Source: Streptomyces sp. cg36 (GTDB taxonomy: Bacteria > Actinomycetota > Actinomycetes > Streptomycetales > Streptomycetaceae). Taken from it: a DNA stretch of 64,000 nt. Numbering within the stretch: position 1 is the first letter of the stretch; the number at the start of each line of letters is the position of its first letter. The notes beneath the pieces are model-generated. The model saw only the letters and a list, made by a program, of their open reading frames with translations, was not told the origin of the DNA and did not search any database. A program made the position numbers and the translations under genes. Where the stretch lies: positions 620,001 to 684,000 of the forward strand of contig NZ_CP163520.1 in the NCBI RefSeq assembly GCF_041080675.1. The letters run 5' to 3'. This document shows, in pieces, positions 50,108 to 57,470 of this stretch.

Positions 50108-51364
50108 ATGGCGATCACAGACACCAACGGGATAGACCTGTCCGGGGTGTCCGGCAGGCTCATCCAGACCGTGCCGTTGACGAAGAACCCGGCGCCGCAG
50201 GCGTTCGCCTCGGACCCGGTCAACGGGCACGTCTTCGTTCTCCAGATGGAGAGCGCCGCCATGACCCCGGCCGGGAACATGTACCTCAACCGCATCGACC
50301 GGCAGAGCGGCAGACTCACCGGCAGCATGTACCTCAAGGGCTTCGGACACGGCATCTCGATGGGCGCGGAGCCGGTCGGGACCGATACGTATCTGTGGAC
50401 CGAGGTCGGCCCGGTGTCGCCCAACGACGGGGTGAGCACCAGCTTCGGCACCGCCGTCACACGGTTCGCCTTCGTGGACGGCGCCACGCTGGACCAGGCC
50501 GACGTGGCCCCGGAGAAGAAGTTCACGCCGCCCGGCGGGCGCAGCACCGGCCCCTCGGTGGACTTCGCCAACAACGTCCTGACCATCGTCCACATCCGGG
50601 ACAAGGTCCGCTGCTTCACCCGCTACGACCTGGCGAAGGCCGGCCGGGGCGAGTGGGTGGAGGTCGGGAGCACCTTCCAGCTGCCCGCGGGCGCCGAGAC
50701 GGGCCTCACCTTCCAGGGGTACACCGTGCTGGGCGGCGTGCTCTACGTGTACCAGTGGCAGAAGGACCCGGCGACCACCTACCCGGGGACCGCGTACATC
50801 ACCTCCTACTCCCTGGACACCAAGGAGAAGCTGGACTCGCAGGTGGTGACCGGCGCCGACGGCCTGCCGCGGCGCGAGCCGGAGGGGCTCGCCGTGGAGG
50901 TCGACCCGGCCACCGGCGAGACCCGGCTGCTGTTCGGCTTCAGCGACACCGTCCCCGGCACCACCGGGCGCCGCAACGTCACCGTCTGCTGGTATCCGAC
51001 GGCTCCGGCGGTCGACGGTGTGCGGGTGCTCTCCGACTGGGTGGACCTCACCCCCGCCGCCGGGGTCAGGCCGGGCGCCCAGGCACCGCGCGGCAGGCTC
51101 ATCGCCCTCGCCGGGACCACCCACCTCCAGCTGCGGGGCACGGTGACGTGCGCCCTCACGGCCGACGCCCTCATCGCCACCCTGCCGCAGCGGCTCTTCC
51201 CCACCCGTACCGTCCGGCAGAACGTGCCGCGCAACATGAACACCGGGCGCGGCGTGTGCCGGATCGAGGCGAACGCCCTGGGTGAGCTGTGGGCGTACGG
51301 CGCCACCGGCGACAACCCCATCACCTGGATCGACCTCGACTGCGTCTCGGTCGCCTGGCGATGA
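50108..51364 (+). CDS. TagC/phage-baseplate-like beta-propeller protein
   Basis: 418 residues from ATG 50108, after GGGAGAGGGAACC. Residues 15-300 are a beta-propeller-like region (QAFASDPVNGHVFVLQMES, GFGHGISMGAEPVGTDTYLWTE, TFQGYTVLGGVLYVYQWQ) that matches the P68-RBP/TagC-like domain of phage receptor-binding and teichoic-acid-related proteins. The C-terminal 115 residues (RVLSDWVDLTPAAGVRPGAQAP..LQLRGTVTCALTADALIATLP..NPITWIDL) are repeated as the separate gene at 51418. No signal peptide. It could be a domesticated phage tail-type protein; the ATGA overlap couples it to the next frame. Confidence 0.77.
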   Translation: MAITDTNGIDLSGVSGRLIQTVPLTKNPAPQAFASDPVNGHVFVLQMESAAMTPAGNMYLNRIDRQSGRLTGSMYLKGFGHGISMGAEPVGTDTYLWTEVGPVSPNDGVSTSFGTAVTRFAFVDGATLDQADVAPEKKFTPPGGRSTGPSVDFANNVLTIVHIRDKVRCFTRYDLAKAGRGEWVEVGSTFQLPAGAETGLTFQGYTVLGGVLYVYQWQKDPATTYPGTAYITSYSLDTKEKLDSQVVTGADGLPRREPEGLAVEVDPATGETRLLFGFSDTVPGTTGRRNVTVCWYPTAPAVDGVRVLSDWVDLTPAAGVRPGAQAPRGRLIALAGTTHLQLRGTVTCALTADALIATLPQRLFPTRTVRQNVPRNMNTGRGVCRIEANALGELWAYGATGDNPITWIDLDCVSVAWR

Positions 51365-51417
51365 CAGCGCCGCACTCGCCGCGCCCCCACCACCCCTCGC
51401 CCTCCGGAGAAACCGCC

Positions 51418-51876
51418 ATGTCCCCGCGTTCCACCAGCCGCCGTTCCCTGCTCGCCACCGCACTCGCCGTACCCACCGCCGCCGTCGGCGCGCCCCTGCT
51501 CTCCGCGACGCCCGCCGCCGCGGCACCGGCCGGAGTCGTGACGGTGGTGGACTGGAGCGACGTCGCGCTCGCCGCGGGCATCACCGCCCAGGCGCCCGTG
51601 CAGGCCCGGGTGGTCGGCATCGCGGGCACGGAGTTCCTCCAGCTGCGCGGTACGGTCGGCTGCAGCCTCACGGCCGACGCCCAGCTCGGCACGCTCCCGG
51701 TGGCCATCCGCCCGCCGAAGACCACCCGGGGCATCTGCCCGCGCAACAACAACACCGGCATCAACGCCACCCGCGTCGAGGCGGACACCGCGGGCCGCGT
51801 GATGGTCTACGGCCCGCTCGCCGCCAACCCGGTGACGTGGATCCAGCTGGACAGCTTCTCCTCGGTGCTGCGCTGA
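51418..51876 (+). CDS. Secreted stand-alone copy of the baseplate C-terminal domain
   Basis: 152 residues from ATG 51418, eight bases after GGAGA; an upstream ATG (51361) overlaps the previous stop but lacks such a site. A twin-arginine signal (TSRRSLLATALAVPTAAVG, cleavage AAA near residue 37) is followed by VVTVVDWSDVALAAGITAQAPVQARVVGIAGTEFLQLRGTVGCSLTADAQLGTLP, ending NPVTWIQLDSF. This matches the C-terminal domain of the upstream protein at about 40 % of positions by eye. The domain alone is thus exported, probably as a binding module. Confidence 0.78.
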   Translation: MSPRSTSRRSLLATALAVPTAAVGAPLLSATPAAAAPAGVVTVVDWSDVALAAGITAQAPVQARVVGIAGTEFLQLRGTVGCSLTADAQLGTLPVAIRPPKTTRGICPRNNNTGINATRVEADTAGRVMVYGPLAANPVTWIQLDSFSSVLR

Positions 51877-51884
51877 CGGAAGCC

Positions 51885-51916
51885 GGGCGGGGGCGGGGTG
51901 TGCCCCGCCCCCGCCC
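51885..51916. terminator. Bidirectional terminator hairpin
   Basis: A 14-bp perfect stem (51885-51898 with 51903-51916, GGGCGGGGGCGGGG) with a TGTG loop between convergent genes. Confidence 0.92.
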
Positions 51917-51931
51917 CGTTCCCGCCACCTC

Positions 51932-52789
51932 TCACGAGGCGTCCCGCTCCGCGAACACCTCGCGGGCGGCGGCGATGCCGTTGAGCGCGGCGGGGAAGCC
52001 CGCGTAGGCCGCCATCTGCGTGATCACCTCGACGGCCTCCTCACGGGTGCCGCCGACGTTGAGCAGGCCGTGGACGTGCACCCGCAGCTGCGGGGCGGCG
52101 GTGCCGAGGGCGGTGCACATGGCCACGCTGGCCAGTTCCCGGAGCTTGAGGTCGATCCCGGGCCGGCAGTAGATGTCGCCGAAGACGAACTCGATGAGAT
52201 AGCGCGCCAGATCGGGCGCGATGTCCCGCAGGGACGTCACCACGGCGTCACCCGCGTGCCCGTCCACCTCGGCCAGCCGGGCGAGCCCGCGCGCGTACCG
52301 GTCACCGGCGTCGGGCCGCTCGCCCGGCCCGGTGGGCTCGACCGACGCGGCGGGCTCGTAGGCGAGTTCGGGGCGCGCCCGGAACGCCTCGCGCGCCACG
52401 GCGAGGCCGTTGAGCGCGGCGGGCATCCCCGCGTACACGGAGGCGTGGATCAGCAGCTCGACGATCTCGGCCGGGCTCACCCCGACGTTCAGCGCGCCGT
52501 CGATGTGGAAGCGCAGCTGCGGGGCCGCCGTGCCCATCGCGCAGAGCGCGGCGACGGTGGCCACCTGGTGCTCGGCCAGGGTGAGCCGGTCGTTCGCCAG
52601 CAGCTCCCCGTACGCGAACGCCACCGTCATCCGGCCTAGGTCGGGCGCGATGTCGGCGAGGGCGTCCAGCACGGCGGGCTGCTCCCGGCCGCCGACCTTG
52701 CGCAGCAGCTCAAGGCCGTTCTCGAAGCGGTCGTCGGCGGTGGAACGGTCGGCGGCGGAGGGGGATGCGGACTTCGGTGCGCTGTTCAT
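51932..52789 (-). CDS. Tandem carboxymuconolactone decarboxylase protein
   Basis: 285 residues from ATG 52789. Two CMD domains: first at about 20-150 (FENGLELLRKVGG, IAPDLGRMTVAFAYGELL, CAMGTAAPQLRFHIDGALNVGVSPAEIVELLIHASVYAGMPAALNG) and second at about 165-280 (RYARGLARLAEVDG, IAPDLARYLIEFVFGDIYCRPGIDLKLREL, CTALGTAAPQLRVHVHGLLNVGGTREEAVEVI). Neither has CxxC; the conserved His in (V/D)HG is kept, as in gamma-carboxymuconolactone decarboxylase. Fusion of two copies is a known layout. No ribosome-binding site, and the promoter suggests a leaderless, MerR-activated gene. Confidence 0.9.
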   Translation of the reverse strand: MNSAPKSASPSAADRSTADDRFENGLELLRKVGGREQPAVLDALADIAPDLGRMTVAFAYGELLANDRLTLAEHQVATVAALCAMGTAAPQLRFHIDGALNVGVSPAEIVELLIHASVYAGMPAALNGLAVAREAFRARPELAYEPAASVEPTGPGERPDAGDRYARGLARLAEVDGHAGDAVVTSLRDIAPDLARYLIEFVFGDIYCRPGIDLKLRELASVAMCTALGTAAPQLRVHVHGLLNVGGTREEAVEVITQMAAYAGFPAALNGIAAAREVFAERDAS

Positions 52790-52796
52790 GCGGCCG

Positions 52797-52827
52797 AATG
52801 TAGAACTTGGAGCGCACTCCAGCACAA
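52797..52827 (-). promoter_or_regulatory. MerR-type leaderless promoter of the tandem-CMD gene
   Basis: On the minus strand TTGTGC (52827-52822) and TACATT (52802-52797) are separated by 19 bp that include TGGAG-TGCG-CTCCA. The TACATT box ends seven bases before the ATG. This is the typical layout for a MerR-family activator; two MerR genes are in this window (36814, 39913) but neither is adjacent. Confidence 0.7.
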
Positions 52828-52944
52828 GCGAACCGCCCGCCGGAAATGCCGCCGCACCCCACCCCGCCTGTCGCCGCACCCGTCGCGTACTGGAGGATCC
52901 CTCATCCAGGATCCGCCAACCAGCCAGTGCCAGAAGGGGAATTG

Positions 52945-53913
52945 ATGAGGCCCACGCACGTACGGCACCACCCCGGGGCACACCGGCCACGCCGCGCCGC
53001 CCTGCCGGCGGTCGCGCTCGCCGCGACCGCGGCCTTCCTCGCGCCCGCCTCCGCGCAGGCGGCCCCGGCCTGCCCGGACGCCGGGTCCGCGGCGCAGCCG
53101 GTCGAAGTGGCGCAGCTGCCCGACTGGGTCGAGTCGGTCATCGTCGACGCGCAGGGCCGGATGTTCGTCACGGCCTACTTCACCGGGCGCGTCTACCGCA
53201 TCGACGCGCCGGGGAGCACACCCGTCGCCCTGACCGGCGACATCGGCGCCAACGGCGGGATCGTCGTGCGCGCGGACGGCTCGCTGCTCGTCGGGACCGG
53301 CAACGACATCGCCCACTCCCTCACCGGCGACGCCTTCCCGACGTCCCGGCTGCTGGAGGTGGACCCGGACTCGGGCGCCGTCCGCACGTACGCGTCCGGG
53401 CTCGGCGGCATCGACGGCGTCGCCCTCGCGCCCGACGGCACCGTCTACACCACCACGGTGGGCGGCCGGAACATCGGCCGGGTCACTCCCGACGGCCGGG
53501 TCGACCCCGCCTGGGCCCGGGTGCCGCAGCCGAACGGGATCGCCGTGGCGCCCGGCGGGAGCGAGGTGTACGTCATCCAGACCACCGTCGCCCCCGGGCT
53601 CTACCGGATCGCCGCCGACGACCCGGCGCACCCCCGCCGCTGGGTCTCCCCCGGCCCGGCGGACGCCCTCGCCCTGCCCGACGGCCTCACCCTCGACAGC
53701 CGGGGGCGCCCGCTGGTCGCCACGCATGCGGCGGGGCAGATCTGGCGCGTCGAGGACGGCGCGCTCTGCGCGGTCCAGTCGGGCATGTATCTGTCGACCC
53801 AGATCACCTACGGCCACGGCACCCAGGGCTTCTCGGCCGGGAAGCTCTACCGGGCCGGGGTGAACGGGAAGATCTACGAGATCCCGGCCGGGTACGACCC
53901 CTCGGCCGGGTAG
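52945..53913 (+). CDS. Secreted SMP-30/gluconolactonase-like beta-propeller
   Basis: 322 residues from ATG 52945, after GAAGGGGA. A signal peptide covers residues 1-38 (ALAATAAFLAPASAQA). Six-bladed propeller repeats are visible: SVIVDAQGRMFVTAYFTGRVYRID, GGIVVRADGSLLVGTGNDI, GLGGIDGVALAPDGTVYTTTVGGRNIGRV, PNGIAVAPGGSEVYVIQT, DGLTLDSRGRPLVATHAAGQIWRV. The pattern fits SMP-30/gluconolactonase or strictosidine-synthase-like secreted proteins; the metal ligands cannot be fixed by eye. Function in Streptomyces unknown. Confidence 0.85.
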   Translation: MRPTHVRHHPGAHRPRRAALPAVALAATAAFLAPASAQAAPACPDAGSAAQPVEVAQLPDWVESVIVDAQGRMFVTAYFTGRVYRIDAPGSTPVALTGDIGANGGIVVRADGSLLVGTGNDIAHSLTGDAFPTSRLLEVDPDSGAVRTYASGLGGIDGVALAPDGTVYTTTVGGRNIGRVTPDGRVDPAWARVPQPNGIAVAPGGSEVYVIQTTVAPGLYRIAADDPAHPRRWVSPGPADALALPDGLTLDSRGRPLVATHAAGQIWRVEDGALCAVQSGMYLSTQITYGHGTQGFSAGKLYRAGVNGKIYEIPAGYDPSAG

Positions 53914-54047
53914 CCGCCCGCACCTGCCGTCGGGTGCGGCCCCGGGGCCGCGCGGCCGAAGCCATGGCGCGACCCGCGGGTGGCGTGTCCGGAAACACCC
54001 GCACCGGGCCCCTCGCGTCCGCCCTGATCCCGGCAGGCGGATCCGCG

Positions 54048-54599
54048 CTACGCGGTCCCGCGCCGCAGGCGGGCCGAGAGGTGGTGCTGGAGCGGCCGGC
54101 CGACGGCCGCCAGCTCGTGAACGAAGACGAGCGTGCCGTCGTCGGCCCGGGTGTAGCGGCGCCGAGTGGCGTCCACCTGCTTGGCGGTGGGGGTGCGGGC
54201 CACCTGGTGCGTGGCGAGGTCGGCCTCGCCCTCGGCCGCGCCGCCGACCGCGATCTCGGCGATGCCGGTGGGCTGGGTGATCAGCGCCTCGACGCGCCCG
54301 TCGGGCTGCAGCCGCCACCAGCCGCTCTCCCGCGCCGAGGGCCGCAGCGGCGCACCCTCACCGTCGATCAGCCAGGCACGCGCCTCGTACCGCAGGAACG
54401 GCCGCCCGTCATGGCTGAACGTCACCTCCTGCGCGTACGCGAAGTCCTGATCGAGCGTCGGGTACTCGCCCCGGCCGGTGCCGTGCCACGTGCCCAGGAG
54501 CCAGGCCACCGGCGCGAGCAGCGCGTGCGGGGCGGGCGCGGCGTCCGGCCGGAGGCTGTCGGGGTACGGGCTCGTGGACATCGCTGCGGGGTCGAACAC
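54048..54599 (-). CDS. Nitrobindin-like heme-binding beta-barrel protein
   Basis: 183 residues from GTG 54599, eight bases after GGAG; an internal ATG (54581) is an alternative. The nitrobindin/FABP-like motif is [14 protein letters not shown] near the start of a ten-stranded barrel, then [41 protein letters not shown] and [21 protein letters not shown] with a His pair that could bind heme. Nitrobindins bind ferric heme and scavenge peroxynitrite. No neighbour suggests a pathway. Confidence 0.9.
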   Translation of the reverse strand: MFDPAAMSTSPYPDSLRPDAAPAPHALLAPVAWLLGTWHGTGRGEYPTLDQDFAYAQEVTFSHDGRPFLRYEARAWLIDGEGAPLRPSARESGWWRLQPDGRVEALITQPTGIAEIAVGGAAEGEADLATHQVARTPTAKQVDATRRRYTRADDGTLVFVHELAAVGRPLQHHLSARLRRGTA

Positions 54600-54759
54600 G
54601 GGGTGCGCTCCAGGGGTCGGGGGCGGAGTTCCAGGGGGCAGCCTAGGGCGTCGCCGAGTGCCCGCCACCGCGCGCTCGCGTGGCGGCTCGCCGTCCACGA
54701 CGACGAGGAAGGGACGGCCCCGGCGCGGCCGGGCCGCTCGACGCGAGGCCCGGGGCACG

Positions 54760-54858
54760 GCTCGACTCGCTCCCCGCCGGACCGGGGGCGCCGCTCGACT
54801 CGGTCCACGGCCGCCCCGGGGCACCGCTTGACTCGTTCCGCGGCGGGAGCGCACCCTG
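54760..54858. repeat. Three ~33-bp tandem repeats
   Basis: Units begin with GCTCGACTCG or a one-base variant at 54760, 54793 and 54826 (33-bp period), followed by a GC-rich spacer; a shorter partial copy starts near 54736. They lie in the 353-bp gap between the nitrobindin-like gene and the 104-residue protein. A minus-strand frame here encodes 11-residue repeats (ESSGAPG...), but its composition and lack of a ribosome-binding site argue against a gene. Confidence 0.7.
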
Positions 54859-54952
54859 GATCCACGGGGTACACATCGGACATACATCTACATCAGCCAC
54901 GCGTCGTCGGCACCGCTGATGTGCACCGCACGGCGCCCGGAAGAGGCCCGTC

Positions 54953-55267
54953 ATGTCCACCGCCGGTCAGCTCCTGCGCGTCCGGGTCACCGCCAAGGAC
55001 GCCGAAACCCTGCGTGCCCTGCTGCGCGAGGCCCGCCCCGATGTGGGGGGCCGCCCGCGCCGGGGCGAGGACGGCGCGTTCAGCATCGAGGCGTACGCCT
55101 CCCCCGAGGAGGCCGAGGCCCTCGAACGCGAGGGCGTCTCGATCACGGTCATCGAGGACGCGGCGGCCACCGGCCGCGCCCGGCAGGCCGAAGTGGGCGA
55201 GGGCGACCGGTTCGCCGCCCACGACGCGGTCCCGCACGGGCTCGCCCTCAAGGTCAGGGACGACTGA
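54953..55267 (+). CDS. Small protein resembling a carboxypeptidase propeptide
   Basis: 104 residues from ATG 54953, after GAGG. Segments LLRVRVTAKDAETLRALLREARPDV and SIEAYASPEEAEALEREGVSITVIED follow the two-strand/helix pattern of the N-terminal prodomains of actinomycete M14 carboxypeptidases ('A..L...G..YTV'). There is no signal peptide. It ends 12 bp before the M14 gene, with which it is surely cotranscribed. It may act as a separate chaperone or inhibitor of that enzyme. The assignment rests on pattern similarity only. Confidence 0.68.
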   Translation: MSTAGQLLRVRVTAKDAETLRALLREARPDVGGRPRRGEDGAFSIEAYASPEEAEALEREGVSITVIEDAAATGRARQAEVGEGDRFAAHDAVPHGLALKVRDD

Positions 55268-55279
55268 GGAGCCACCGCC

Positions 55280-56350
55280 ATGTCGTACTTGAACACCACC
55301 GAGGTCGAGTCCGCCGTGACCAGCCTGGCCACGGCGTTCCCGGGCGCGTGCGAGCTCGTCCCCCTGCCCGAGCCGTCCGTCGAGGGCCGGACCTGCCACG
55401 CCCTGCGCATCGGCAGCGGCCCCGCCGGGACCCACGACTGCGTCGTCCTCATCGGCGGCGTGCACGCCCGTGAGTGGGGCAGCTGCGAGATCCTGGTGCA
55501 CCTCGCCGCCGACCTCCTGGAGGCCGGTGCCGGCGGCACCGGGCTGGCCTACGGCTCGCGGACCTATACCGCGGCCCAGGTGCACGGCATCCTCGACGAC
55601 CTCGACGTCGTCGTCTTCCCGCTGGTCAACCCCGACGGCCGGCACTACAGCCAGACCGTCGACCCGATGTGGCGCAAGAACCGCAACCCCGCCGACTCCG
55701 GCGGCGACCCCGCCCGGATCGGCGTCGACATCAACCGCAACTACGACTTCCTCTTCGACTTCGCCACGGCCTTCGCCCCCGGCGCCGGGCCCCAGGTCTC
55801 CGCCGACCCGGGCGACTTCCAGGTGTACCAGGGCCCCGCCCCGTTCTCGGAGCCCGAGACGCGCAATGTGCGCGCGCTGTTCGACGCCTTCCCGCGCACC
55901 CGCTGGTTCGTCGATGTGCACAGCTACTCCGAGGACATGCTCTACGTCTGGGGCGACGACGAGAACCAGTCGCTGGACCCCGCCAAGAACTTCCGCAACC
56001 CCGCCTTCGACGGCAAGCGCGGAGTGGCGGGCGACCTGGCGTACGCGGAGTACATCCCGAAGGACGACGCCGACGACAGCACCGTGCTCGCCGAGCAGTT
56101 CTGCAAGGGCGTCCAGGGGGTGCGCGGCCGTTCGTACCGGCCGATGTCCGCGTTCCATCTGTACCCGACCAGCGGCACCAGCGACGACTACGCCTACTCC
56201 CGGCACATCGTCGACGCCCACCAGGGCAAGATCCTCGGATTCACCGTCGAGTGGGGCAAGAGCTTCCAGCCGCCGTGGAGCGAGATGGAGCGGATCGTCC
56301 TGGACGTGGACTCCGGGCTCGTGCAGTTCTGCCTCACCGCGCTCACGTAG
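55280..56350 (+). CDS. M14-family zinc carboxypeptidase
   Basis: 356 residues. Zinc ligands are His62 and Glu65 in GGVHAREWGS and His214 in VDVHSYSED; substrate-binding Asn152-Arg153 lie in DINRNYD; the Tyr equivalent is Tyr304 in SDDYAYS and the catalytic Glu is Glu324 in TVEWGKS. All are present, so it should be active, cutting single residues from peptide C-termini. Unusual points: no signal peptide, and no prodomain of its own; the small upstream protein looks like the missing prodomain. The family is normally secreted, so the export route here is unclear. Confidence 0.93.
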   Translation: MSYLNTTEVESAVTSLATAFPGACELVPLPEPSVEGRTCHALRIGSGPAGTHDCVVLIGGVHAREWGSCEILVHLAADLLEAGAGGTGLAYGSRTYTAAQVHGILDDLDVVVFPLVNPDGRHYSQTVDPMWRKNRNPADSGGDPARIGVDINRNYDFLFDFATAFAPGAGPQVSADPGDFQVYQGPAPFSEPETRNVRALFDAFPRTRWFVDVHSYSEDMLYVWGDDENQSLDPAKNFRNPAFDGKRGVAGDLAYAEYIPKDDADDSTVLAEQFCKGVQGVRGRSYRPMSAFHLYPTSGTSDDYAYSRHIVDAHQGKILGFTVEWGKSFQPPWSEMERIVLDVDSGLVQFCLTALT

Positions 56351-56573
56351 CCGTACGGCACCAATCCGTACGCAGGGGCGCTCGCCGTCGGCGGGCGCCC
56401 CTTTCGCACCACGGACCGCCCCCGGTAGATCGTCAGCGGACTCGGCACGGGGTGCCGCGCGGGGGTCGGCGGGGGCATGGCCGGAAACGGACGGGCGACT
56501 TACGCTCACCGCCGCCGCCCTCCAGACTGGATCCGCACGAGCCAGGGACGACGTGAGACGAGGAGTTGGTGCA

Positions 56574-56999
56574 ATGTCCGAGCAGCCCCAGGCAGGAGCC
56601 GCGCAGGCCACCCGAGGTGCGATCGACGCCTATCTGGCCCGGCTCGCGGCGCGCGATCTGGACGGGGCCGTGCAGGTGTTCGCCGAGTCGGTGGAGTGGG
56701 AGGCTCCGGGCTCGGCGGCGGTGCCGTGGTCGGGGCGGCGCGACGGGCGCGACGGGGTGATGAAGTTCTTCACGACCCTGCACGAGTACCTCAAGCCGGA
56801 GGAGTTCACGGTCACCCACATCGTGGTCGAGGGCGAGCACGGGGTGATCATCGGACATCTCCGGGACACCGTGAAGGCCACCGGCAAGCCGCTGGTCACG
56901 CCGTTCGCCGCCCATGTCACGGTCGTCGGCGGACAGATCACCCGCTACCACCTCTTCGAGGACACCCACGCCCTGCACCGGGCCGTCACCGACGACTGA
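56574..56999 (+). CDS. NTF2-fold (SnoaL-like) protein
   Basis: 141 residues from ATG 56574, after GAGGAG. The cone-shaped NTF2 fold is suggested by AIDAYLARLAARDLDGAVQVFAESVEWEAPG, WSGRRDGRDGVMKFFTTLHEYLK and GHLRDTVKATGKPLVTPFAAHVTVVGGQITRYHLFEDTHAL. Members include polyketide cyclases and limonene-epoxide-hydrolase-like enzymes and also many ligand binders. It is followed by a second NTF2-fold protein and the SARP regulator. Confidence 0.85.
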   Translation: MSEQPQAGAAQATRGAIDAYLARLAARDLDGAVQVFAESVEWEAPGSAAVPWSGRRDGRDGVMKFFTTLHEYLKPEEFTVTHIVVEGEHGVIIGHLRDTVKATGKPLVTPFAAHVTVVGGQITRYHLFEDTHALHRAVTDD

Positions 57000-57054
57000 C
57001 GCCTCCCGAGCCCCTCCGCCACCACGGCCCCCACCACCGCGAAAGGCACCAGAG

Positions 57055-57396
57055 ATGACTTCCCGTGGACCCGAGACGACACCGGGCGAACTGCCGTCCC
57101 ACCGGGCCGTGCGCGCGTTCGTCGACGCCGTCAACGCCCAGGACCCGCAGGCGCTGTGGGCCGTCCTCGCCAAGGACGCCACCGTGATCGACGTCGGCAC
57201 CGAGCGCGACCTCGACGACTGGGTCGAGCGCGAACTGTTCTCCTCGCACGCCCGGATGAGCGTGGTGCGCGAGTCGCCCGACGGTCTGTCGGTGACCGCC
57301 CGTTTCCACAATGACATCTGGGGGGACATCGACACCGCATGGGAGTTCTCGGTCTCCGACGAGATGATCAGGCGGTTCGTCACCGGTCCCGCCTGA
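57055..57396 (+). CDS. Second NTF2-fold protein
   Basis: 113 residues from ATG 57055. HRAVRAFVDAVNAQDPQALWAVLAKDATVIDVGTERDLDDWVERELFSSHARMSVV and ARFHNDIWGDIDTAWEFSVSDEMIRRFVTGPA give the alpha+beta layout of SnoaL/NTF2-like proteins. Located 56 bp after its paralogue and 74 bp before the SARP gene on the same strand, so probably one operon. Function unknown. Confidence 0.82.
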   Translation: MTSRGPETTPGELPSHRAVRAFVDAVNAQDPQALWAVLAKDATVIDVGTERDLDDWVERELFSSHARMSVVRESPDGLSVTARFHNDIWGDIDTAWEFSVSDEMIRRFVTGPA

Positions 57397-57470
57397 CCAC
57401 CGCGGCGGCGAGCGGGCGCCCCACGCGCAGTCGGCAGGGGCCGTGGGACCAGGAAAGCAGAGGAAAGCGC

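Noticed and set aside
54643..54960. Minus-strand 105-residue protein with 11-residue ESSGAPG repeats
   Set aside because: The repeats are produced by the 33-bp DNA repeat in any frame; no ribosome-binding site, signal or conserved pattern supports a gene.
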